Source: an uncultured Lachnospiraceae bacterium (GTDB lineage Bacteria > Bacillota > Clostridia > Lachnospirales > Lachnospiraceae). From it: a stretch of DNA of 5,258 nucleotides. Each line of letters begins with the position of its first letter. Within the stretch, counting starts at the first letter, position 1. The stretch is from positions 1 through 5,258 of the forward strand of contig CAKRWX010000188.1 of assembly GCA_934418055.1 (NCBI GenBank), given 5' to 3'. The position numbers were made by a program, and so were the translations under genes. This document shows, piece after piece, positions 1 to 4,133 of the stretch. Under the pieces are notes generated by a model that saw only the letters and a list, made by a program, of their open reading frames with translations, was not told the DNA's origin and did not search any database.

Positions 1-92
1 CAGGTAAAGAGGCAATCGCTGACAAGCTGACTGGAACCATCGTAAAAGAGATCTACGTTCCAGGTAAGATCATCAACATTGTACAGAAATAA
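1..92 (+). CDS. leuS: Leucyl-tRNA synthetase, C-terminal end (partial)
   Basis: Only the last 29 complete codons are present, read in the frame beginning at base 3 and ending in TAA at 90-92. The tail contains IVKEIYVPGKIINIV, which matches the conserved end of bacterial leucyl-tRNA synthetase (compare the K-x-I-Y-V-P-G-K-L-x-N tail of other bacterial LeuS). The enzyme is cytosolic and charges tRNA-Leu; this tail belongs to the C-terminal domain that contacts the tRNA. The start, catalytic motifs and editing domain lie upstream of the window. The gene ends 5 bases before a strong terminator hairpin, so it is probably the last gene of its transcript. The identification rests on this short tail alone, but the tail is distinctive. 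Confidence 0.85.
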   Translation, partial: GKEAIADKLTGTIVKEIYVPGKIINIVQK

Positions 93-97
93 AATAG

Positions 98-151
98 AAA
101 ACTGGCTTTCATGCCGGGGATTAAAAACCCCGGCGGGAAGCCAGTTTTTTT
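98..151. terminator. Bidirectional rho-independent terminator between leuS and the convergent operon
   Basis: A long two-part stem: AAAACTGGCTT (98-108) pairs with AAGCCAGTTTT (138-148), and inside it GCCGGGG (113-119) pairs with CCCCGGC (128-134), around an A/T-rich 8-base loop. On the plus strand the stem runs into TTTTTTT (145-151), ideal for stopping leuS transcription. On the minus strand it is followed by TTTTCTATTTTATT, so it should also stop the convergent operon. The TAA of the minus-strand 99-aa gene (121-123) lies in the loop, so that gene's final codons form one arm of the hairpin. Confidence 0.9.
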
Positions 152-420
152 GACATCATGCGGAAGAAATTCAGTTTTCCCCGGTCTGCGGGGGACATAT
201 AGCCCACCAGGATTCCTGTCATCAGGTCGGTTTCCTGATCGGTAAAGACCATTCCAGCCTCTTTGGCCTCTAAGGTCAGGGAGAGAAAACGGTTCATCAG
301 CTGGTCTTTGGGTGTTTTCTGGATCTCACAGGCCAGGTGGTCAAGAAAGGCTATTTTTTCCGGGTTCATGGAGCGGAGACGGGGATCGTCTTTCCAGTTG
401 TCAGGGCGGTTGGGAGCCAT
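121..420 (-). CDS. Small helical protein of unknown function (99 aa), second gene of a two-gene operon
   Basis: The start is the ATG at 420-418, preceded on the minus strand by AAAGGAGG about 7 bases upstream, which makes a translated gene very likely. I do not recognise a named family. The protein is soluble-looking, has no signal peptide or membrane segment, and appears mostly alpha-helical. An N-terminal Asn/Pro/Asp-rich segment (1-20) precedes helices at about 20-40 and 42-56. The C-terminal part, around YMSPADRGKLNFFRMMSKK (74-92), resembles the end of the upstream 196-aa protein (LLSKEQQNQLENAMLMMQ), with a helix start S-P/K and paired Met residues. It lies 45 bases after that gene in the same direction, so they are probably co-transcribed and may act together (inference). 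The last codons and the stop lie inside the shared terminator hairpin. Confidence 0.8.
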   Translation of the reverse strand: MAPNRPDNWKDDPRLRSMNPEKIAFLDHLACEIQKTPKDQLMNRFLSLTLEAKEAGMVFTDQETDLMTGILVGYMSPADRGKLNFFRMMSKKLASRRGF

Positions 421-465
421 GAGAAACCTCCTTTCACAAGAGATAAAATAGGAAAAATTATAAAA

Positions 466-1056
466 TTAGGAAAACTCATGAATTGCCTGCATCATCAGCA
501 TGGCGTTCTCCAACTGATTCTGCTGTTCTTTGGACAGCAGATTTTTTAGTTGTTCCCAGGGAATACGGGAGCGTGGAAAGGTCGGAGAACGGTTGGAGGC
601 GGTTGTCTGTTGGTTGGGGATGCCAGTCTGTTGGTTCCAGGTGGTGGCCGGTGAAGGGATTTCTGATGAAGCGATGGTTTCTGGATTCAGGTTCTGTGCT
701 GCCTCCATGGCCTTCATTTCCTGGTACTGAGCCCCAATGCGGCTGCCCCGGATGAAGTTGCAGACCAGGTCGATGAAGCCCTGCTCGTCAGTGCTTCCGT
801 AAGGTTTGATGGCTTCCAGCATATCTAAGGTGGAATGAGGCGCTTCTTCCGGAAGAGAGCAGATGCCAAGGGAGGCGTTGTCCTCATTTTGCAGCAGGGA
901 CATGGTGTGCTGCAGCTCCTGAAATTTGATGGTGAAAGAGAGAAATCTCTGCTGGGAAACCTGGAGATAGGGAAGGGCGGCCTTTAACATCTGGAGATGG
1001 TGGTCGCCGACGATGCAGTCAAAATCCGTTAATTTAATGGTTGGATCTTCTGGCAT
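466..1056 (-). CDS. Protein of unknown function (196 aa), first gene of a two-gene operon
   Basis: The start is the ATG at 1056-1054, with AGAAGG on the minus strand 6 bases upstream. I do not recognise a named family, though proteins with a similar FDxIVGDHHLQMLKAALPYL opening seem familiar from Lachnospiraceae. Residues 10-120 look like a compact helical domain, with the distinctive GDHHLQMLKAALPYLQVSQQ (17-36). Residues 121-160 form a low-complexity Asn/Gln/Thr/Ser/Pro-rich linker. Residues 165-196 form a terminal amphipathic helix with Gln- and Met-rich text (LLSKEQQNQLENAMLMMQ) that resembles the end of the downstream 99-aa protein. There is no signal peptide or membrane span, so it is probably cytosolic. 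Its leader can fold a hairpin over the ribosome binding site, which suggests translational control. A minus-strand CATACATT (1126-1119) looks like a SigE -10 box, but I could not find a matching -35. Confidence 0.8.
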   Translation of the reverse strand: MPEDPTIKLTDFDCIVGDHHLQMLKAALPYLQVSQQRFLSFTIKFQELQHTMSLLQNEDNASLGICSLPEEAPHSTLDMLEAIKPYGSTDEQGFIDLVCNFIRGSRIGAQYQEMKAMEAAQNLNPETIASSEIPSPATTWNQQTGIPNQQTTASNRSPTFPRSRIPWEQLKNLLSKEQQNQLENAMLMMQAIHEFS

Positions 1057-1062
1057 GGGATA

Positions 1063-1098
1063 CCTTCTTACAATACTTTGCTTAAAAGTATGAGAAGG
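1063..1098 (-). promoter_or_regulatory. Leader hairpin covering the ribosome binding site of the 196-aa gene
   Basis: CCTTCT (1063-1068) is complementary to AGAAGG (1093-1098), and inside this ATACTTT (1073-1079) pairs with AAAGTAT (1085-1091), leaving a short loop and a small one-sided bulge. Read on the minus strand, 1068-1063 is AGAAGG, the Shine-Dalgarno sequence of the 196-aa gene. Folding the mRNA would therefore hide the ribosome binding site. The pairing is seen directly; a role as a translational switch, thermosensor or protein-bound site is inference. It is not followed by a T tract, so it is not a terminator. Confidence 0.5.
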
Positions 1099-1173
1099 GA
1101 GAAAAAAATATGCGGGGAAATGTATGGCGATGCATTGGAATCAGGAGAAGAATGCGGATTCGCGGCGTTTTGC

Positions 1174-1200
1174 ACTCTCACGAGACAGATTCATAAAATA
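1174..1200 (+). promoter_or_regulatory. Candidate SigK-like promoter of the 84-aa cysteine-rich gene
   Basis: AC (1174-1175), a 16-base spacer and CATAAAATA (1192-1200) match the mother-cell SigK pattern known from Bacillus (AC, about 16-17 bases, CATANNNTA). Expected transcription start is around 1206, about 20 bases before the ATG. The same bases also allow a weaker SigA reading, TTGCAC (1170-1175), 18 bases, TAAAAT (1194-1199). The choice between sigma factors cannot be settled from sequence. A similar motif lies before the neighbouring 77-aa gene. Confidence 0.4.
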
Positions 1201-1228
1201 AGGTATAAGAAAATTCAGGAGAATAGAT

Positions 1229-1483
1229 ATGTCGTTTCGCCTTGTGATAGATGGAAATGCCGTTTATGAGATTGATGAAGACTGTGAAAAATGCAGGACA
1301 GAAGAGTGTCATGGATGTTACAGACCGGAACCTGGGCACAGGAGAAAACCGGGACCGGAACCAGATGGTGGAAGACGGCCAGGACCAGATCATGGCAGGA
1401 GGCCAGAACCAGAAAAGAGGCCAGAGCCGGGATGTGGCTGCTGTCATAGGTGCCATGAAGAAGAACGGAGAAAAAGAGACTAG
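1229..1483 (+). CDS. Small Cys-, Pro- and Arg-rich protein (84 aa), unknown function, possibly spore-associated
   Basis: The start is the ATG at 1229, with AGGAGA (1217-1222) 6 bases upstream. The protein has three parts. Residues 1-18 (MSFRLVIDGNAVYEIDED) resemble the opening of small hypothetical proteins I recall from Lachnospiraceae. Residues 19-30 hold two CxxC pairs (C19/C22, C27/C30). Residues 31-68 form a repetitive, probably disordered stretch of RRPGP, RRPEP and KRPEP-like units. Residues 69-84 hold a cysteine/histidine cluster (CGCCHRCH) and a charged tail. The cysteines could bind metal or form cross-links, but no named zinc-finger family fits. It converges on the 77-aa Cys-rich gene, and both have SigK-like upstream motifs, so a spore coat role is a reasonable but unproven inference. 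An overlapping minus-strand frame is open here but has no comparable start signal. Confidence 0.7.
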   Translation: MSFRLVIDGNAVYEIDEDCEKCRTEECHGCYRPEPGHRRKPGPEPDGGRRPGPDHGRRPEPEKRPEPGCGCCHRCHEEERRKRD

Positions 1484-1486
1484 AAG

Positions 1487-1521
1487 ATAAAACAAAGGGA
1501 GCCCTCGTCATGAGGACTCCC
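1487..1521 (-). terminator. Rho-independent terminator of the 77-aa cysteine-rich gene
   Basis: GGGAG (1497-1501) pairs with CTCCC (1517-1521) and CCTC (1503-1506) with GAGG (1512-1515), with one C/A mismatch and a 5-base loop. On the minus strand the stem is followed by TTTGTTTTATCTT, and it begins 13 bases after the stop of the 77-aa gene, so it is a good terminator for that gene. On the plus strand the downstream sequence is only moderately T-rich (AGTGGTCTGTTGTC), so termination of the 84-aa gene there would be weaker. Confidence 0.75.
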
Positions 1522-1534
1522 AGTGGTCTGTTGT

Positions 1535-1768
1535 CTAGCAGCAGAATCCGTTTCCATTGCCGCAGCAGCACAGCAGGAGAATGATCCAGATAATATCATT
1601 GCATCCGTTGCCGCATCCGCAGCCATTATGTTCACAACATCCAAAGCCGTTGCCGCCACAGCAGCAGAGGATCAGGATCAGGAAGATCAGGTTGCATCCG
1701 CAGCCGTTTCCATTTCCGTTAGAACATTCACATCCGCAACCACAGTTTGTTGCTGCTACATCACTCAT
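1535..1768 (-). CDS. Cysteine-rich small protein (77 aa), resembling proteins annotated 'chorion class high-cysteine HCB protein 13'
   Basis: The ATG at 1768-1766 is chosen because GGAGG lies 8 bases upstream; an in-frame upstream ATG at 1804 has no comparable site. Nineteen of 77 residues are Cys, and Gly and Asn are also abundant. After MSDVAATNCGCGC come two copies of one module: C25-N, an 8-residue hydrophobic run, CCC and a Gly/Asn segment ending in CC (25-45), and C56-N, a 9-residue hydrophobic run, CCC and GNGNGFCC (56-77). From memory this matches small clostridial proteins given the 'chorion class' label, a composition-based name with no proven function. The hydrophobic runs are too short for ordinary membrane spans and are flanked by cysteines, which suits a disulfide- or metal-linked assembly. 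A spore coat or crust role is inference. It lies 72 bases after the TPR gene and could also be read from that transcript. Confidence 0.8.
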   Translation of the reverse strand: MSDVAATNCGCGCECSNGNGNGCGCNLIFLILILCCCGGNGFGCCEHNGCGCGNGCNDIIWIILLLCCCGNGNGFCC

Positions 1769-1801
1769 GGTAAAACCTCCAGAAAGATTTTGTTTACACT
1801 C

Positions 1802-1829
1802 CATCTTATGTGGGGCGGCTTGCCAGAGT
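1802..1829 (-). promoter_or_regulatory. Candidate SigK-like promoter of the 77-aa cysteine-rich gene
   Basis: On the minus strand, AC (1829-1828), a 17-base spacer and CATAAGATG (1810-1802) match the SigK pattern at all but the last base of CATANNNTA. It lies about 35 bases before the ATG, just after the TPR gene's stop codon. It shares ACTCT at the -35 and CATAAnAT at the -10 with the motif before the 84-aa gene, which makes joint control plausible. Short motifs like this do arise by chance. Confidence 0.35.
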
Positions 1830-1840
1830 TTCCAGGAAAA

Positions 1841-2899
1841 TTAGGATTTTGGGGTAATCTGATCTAAAATATTTTGTGAGTCAGCTAAAAGCTGGGCGTC
1901 CGAGCTGTGTTCGGTCACGTAATGGAAATCAGCGACTGCCTCATCAGCCTGATCTGTATGCAGGTAGCAGACGCCCCGGTTGTAGGAGGAAAAGTCTGTA
2001 AAACAGTCCCCCTCAATGGCGGCGGTGAAATAAGGGATTGCCGCCTCATAATCTTCTTCATCCATGGAAATGCTTCCCAGGTAGAAGTTTGTCTCTGGCA
2101 GATAGGAGGTTCCATTTAACGCTTTTAACAGATAGGGTTTCGCATCGGCGTCCTGTTCCAGATTCATGTAGCAGGAGCCGATGAGAAAGTTCAGTTCTCC
2201 ATCATTCGGGGCAGTAGGATAGTAGGCCAGAAAATCGTCCACTGCCTTTTGAAACTCCTCAGTTGAGTAGTAACACACGCCTCTGGCGTAGGCAATGGCG
2301 CTGGCATAGTCCGGCAATTCCTTGGCTGCGGCGTCGTAAGCTTCGATGGCTTTCTCATAATCCGGCAGCTGCTGGTAGCAGTCTGCGATGTACATCAGCA
2401 CATCCTTCTGGGTGGAGTCCAGCTCATACATTTTCTGGTAATCAGCAATGGCAGATTCATATTCACCCTTTTCATCATAGATCTGGGAGCGGAGCTGAAG
2501 CGCATCATAAAGGTCAGGGGACAGGGCAAGCGTTGTATTTAGATCATCTAATGCAAGGTCTCTCTGATCCAGAAGCACATACAGACCGGCTCTTTTTAAA
2601 AAATACTGCGGATTGGAACCGTCCATCTGGATAAGGCCATTGATTTCCTTCAGCCCATTGTCATAATCGCTCTGGGTCACATAATCAGAAAAACGGTCTA
2701 AAGCTTCATTTTGAAGATCAACGACCTTTTGAGCCGCTTCCTCGACTGCCTTTTCTTCACGCTTTTGTTCCTGGCGCTCCAGAAATGTCTGTGTCAGATA
2801 TGGCAATACCATGACTGCGATCAATAAAACCGCGATTTTCTTTTTATGGGCAGCTATTTTCGTGAAAAAATTCTTAGAGGTATCAAATGGATGTTTCAT
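1841..2899 (-). CDS. Membrane-anchored tetratricopeptide repeat (TPR) protein, 352 aa
   Basis: The start is the ATG at 2899-2897, with AAAGGA 9 bases upstream. The N-terminus is basic (KIAAHKKK), then a single hydrophobic segment (about 21-38, IAVLLIAVMVLPYLTQTFL) without an obvious cleavage site. This predicts an uncleaved signal anchor with the rest outside the membrane. Residues 40-65 are highly charged and probably helical. From about 97 to 335 there are roughly seven TPR units with typical spacing: A/G at the eighth position, Y-x-x-A-I-x-D/A-Y motifs (for example YESAIADYQKMYELDS, YEKAIEAYDAAAKELP, YEAAIPYFTAAIEG) and closing prolines. TPRs are protein-docking scaffolds, and no catalytic domain is present, so the role is probably assembly or sensing at the cell envelope. 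The partner cannot be told from the sequence. It is divergent from the LytTR regulator across a 265-base gap. Confidence 0.85.
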   Translation of the reverse strand: MKHPFDTSKNFFTKIAAHKKKIAVLLIAVMVLPYLTQTFLERQEQKREEKAVEEAAQKVVDLQNEALDRFSDYVTQSDYDNGLKEINGLIQMDGSNPQYFLKRAGLYVLLDQRDLALDDLNTTLALSPDLYDALQLRSQIYDEKGEYESAIADYQKMYELDSTQKDVLMYIADCYQQLPDYEKAIEAYDAAAKELPDYASAIAYARGVCYYSTEEFQKAVDDFLAYYPTAPNDGELNFLIGSCYMNLEQDADAKPYLLKALNGTSYLPETNFYLGSISMDEEDYEAAIPYFTAAIEGDCFTDFSSYNRGVCYLHTDQADEAVADFHYVTEHSSDAQLLADSQNILDQITPKS

Positions 2900-2937
2900 A
2901 GGCCGGTTCCTTTCTTAAAAAGCGGATCATATTATAA

Positions 2938-2967
2938 ATTGTATCCTTTAAAGAAAGGTTAACACAA
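2938..2967 (-). promoter_or_regulatory. Candidate promoter of the TPR gene
   Basis: On the minus strand, TTGTGT (2967-2962) and TACAAT (2943-2938) are separated by 18 bases, a plausible SigA promoter about 40 bases before the ATG. A TATAAT (2936-2931) just downstream is a better -10 but lacks a good -35. An inverted repeat CCTTT-4-AAAGG (2945-2958) sits in the spacer and could be an operator. The rest of this long gap is very A-rich on the plus strand and shows no gene. Confidence 0.4.
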
Positions 2968-3041
2968 ATAATCGGAAAATTCAATGAATTTATGAAAAGA
3001 ACTGCAAACTTAAGAAAATAAAAGAAAAACACGAAAAATAT

Positions 3042-3072
3042 TTCAAAAACTACCCGAGTGAGTAGTATACAT
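3042..3072 (+). promoter_or_regulatory. Candidate promoter with an 18-bp palindromic operator, upstream of the LytTR regulator
   Basis: TTCAAA (3042-3047), 18 bases, then TATACA (3066-3071) form a possible -35/-10 pair for the plus strand. Between them lies an imperfect palindrome (3049-3066) with outer arms ACTAC and GTAGT, six of nine positions symmetric. A palindrome placed over a promoter spacer is typical of repressor operators, for example of the TetR family. No such repressor gene is in the window. If this promoter is used, the leader to the ATG at 3165 is about 90 bases. Confidence 0.35.
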
Positions 3073-3164
3073 TTTATTTTGTATTTGGTAAAATTGTAAA
3101 AAAGTCAAGCAGCAGATCTCAGAACATAAAAATAGGATGGTTGCAGAGAAGGGGGATTAATCGC

Positions 3165-3989
3165 ATGACGAAGAAAAACATTGACGAGGTAATACGCCTG
3201 ACTCAGGAATGTCTGACAAGATACTGGCAGCTGGATATCGACTATATCATCAGCTTGTGTGATGAGGATATCGTATGGATAGGGGCCCTGCAGAGTGAGT
3301 TTACCAGGGGAAAGGATGCCTTTATCGAGGATCTGACCGCTGTAAAAAAAGAGTTAAAGCCATGTCATCTTGTTTCACAGGAGTATGTGGTGGCCCAGAA
3401 TGCAGGAACTGCCTGTACCATCGCCGGAAGATATCTGGTGACTACGGACGAAACAGTGGAATACTTTCTTCAGGCCCAGCAGAGGTGTACATTTACCTGG
3501 GAAATGGTGGAAGGAGACTTAAAGATCAAGCAGCTTCATGTGTCCAATCCCATTGGAGAATTAAAAGTAAAAAAGGGTGAAAAGTTCGTGAATACCATAG
3601 GGGAAATGGCGCAGAAGTATCTGATGAACCATATTCATGCCCTGGCGGACACCAGACAATTTACGGTGATCGATGAAAAAGACGTGGTGCATTTTTTACA
3701 TAATGAGGATGTTGTGTATGTGGCAGCAGAGGGACGAAATTGCAGGATCTACACGGTGGATGGTTCGGAGATCTGCGGCAGGCTTAATATGACGGAATTT
3801 CAGCAGATCTGTGGGAAGGAGCTGGTGCCGGTGCACCGCAGTTATGTGATCAACCGGAATTACATTTCCCTGATCCAACGGTATGAAGTGGTGATGCTGG
3901 ATGGCAGTAAAATCCCGATTCCGGTAAAAAAATACAAGGAGATGAAGGATTGTCTGACAGAGATGCATGGCGTAAAAAAGGAAAAATGA
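3165..3989 (+). CDS. One-component transcriptional regulator: NTF2/SnoaL-like domain fused to a LytTR DNA-binding domain (274 aa)
   Basis: The ATG at 3165 is chosen because AAGGGGG (3149-3155) lies 9 bases upstream; an in-frame TTG at 3141 has no such site. Residues 5-131 resemble the cone-shaped NTF2/SnoaL fold: N-terminal helices (ECLTRYWQLDIDYIISLCDEDIVWIG), then TRGKDAFIEDL, then beta strands ending in WEMVEGDLKIKQLHVSNP. This fold often binds small molecules or dimerises. Residues 135-165 form a helical linker. Residues 166-267 are a LytTR domain, as in AgrA and LytR: DVVYVAAEGRNCRIYTVDG (182-200), VPVHRSYVINRNYI (221-234) and LDGSKIPIPVKKY (245-257). There is no receiver domain and no partner kinase gene, so it probably senses its signal directly, or via a partner. 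The ligand is unknown. A LytTR-type repeat lies immediately after the stop codon, upstream of the surface-protein gene, which is the likely target (inference). No terminator follows the gene. Confidence 0.85.
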   Translation: MTKKNIDEVIRLTQECLTRYWQLDIDYIISLCDEDIVWIGALQSEFTRGKDAFIEDLTAVKKELKPCHLVSQEYVVAQNAGTACTIAGRYLVTTDETVEYFLQAQQRCTFTWEMVEGDLKIKQLHVSNPIGELKVKKGEKFVNTIGEMAQKYLMNHIHALADTRQFTVIDEKDVVHFLHNEDVVYVAAEGRNCRIYTVDGSEICGRLNMTEFQQICGKELVPVHRSYVINRNYISLIQRYEVVMLDGSKIPIPVKKYKEMKDCLTEMHGVKKEK

Positions 3990-3991
3990 TT

Positions 3992-4021
3992 ATTCGTTCC
4001 TCTTAGCAGGTAATTCGTTCC
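3992..4021 (+). promoter_or_regulatory. Putative LytTR binding site: 9-bp perfect direct repeat, 12-bp spacing
   Basis: ATTCGTTCC occurs at 3992-4000 and again, unchanged, at 4013-4021, a 21-bp period equal to two helical turns. Known LytTR-family sites (AgrA, ComE and relatives) are pairs of about 9-bp direct repeats separated by 12-13 bp with a GTT core, and this pair shows that geometry and a GTT core. The flanking bases do not fully fit the published consensus. The downstream copy ends 7 bp before the -35 of the next promoter, a usual position for an activator. Binding by the adjacent regulator is inference. Confidence 0.6.
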
Positions 4022-4028
4022 AAGACTA

Positions 4029-4057
4029 TTGTCGAAAAATAAAAGGGAATGTATAAT
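4029..4057 (+). promoter_or_regulatory. Candidate SigA-type promoter of the surface-protein gene
   Basis: TTGTCG (4029-4034), a 17-base spacer and a perfect TATAAT (4052-4057). Transcription would start near 4064 and give a leader of about 70 bases before the ATG at 4134. The -35 matches the consensus at four of six positions, which fits a promoter that needs an activator, and the direct repeat lies just upstream. A weak 5-bp stem (CAAAT/ATTTG, 4067-4082) occurs in the leader. Confidence 0.6.
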
Positions 4058-4133
4058 AAAATTATGCAAATAGCGACATTTGACGTAAGACGTTTGATTT
4101 CATAATTGACTTTCAGGTTTGGGAGGAATGGAA

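Noticed and set aside
263..755. Several plus-strand open frames across the minus-strand unknown operon
   Set aside because: They lack ribosome binding sites and have low-quality composition; the minus-strand genes account for the region.
1078..1269. Open frame of 63 codons on the plus strand
   Set aside because: It starts at TTG without a ribosome binding site, runs through the leader hairpin and candidate promoter, and overlaps the better supported 84-aa gene.
1178..1571. Open minus-strand frames opposite the 84-aa gene
   Set aside because: They lack a good ribosome binding site and cross the terminator of the 77-aa gene; the plus-strand frame has a good start signal and clear protein design.
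1769..1804. Upstream in-frame ATG extending the 77-aa protein by 12 residues
   Set aside because: The extension would be translated through the strong GGAGG site that serves the internal ATG, and the upstream ATG has no such site.
2945..2958. Pairing of CCTTTCTT near the TPR promoter with the AAGAAAGG ribosome binding site as a sequestering hairpin
   Set aside because: The upstream arm lies before the predicted transcription start, so it would probably not be in the mRNA; it was kept only as a possible operator repeat.
3141..3164. TTG start extending the LytTR regulator by 8 residues
   Set aside because: The AAGGGGG ribosome binding site lies inside the extension and is correctly spaced for the ATG at 3165.
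4067..4082. Small hairpin (CAAAT/ATTTG) in the surface-gene leader as a riboswitch or terminator
   Set aside because: Five A/T-rich pairs with a 6-base loop are too weak, and no T tract follows.
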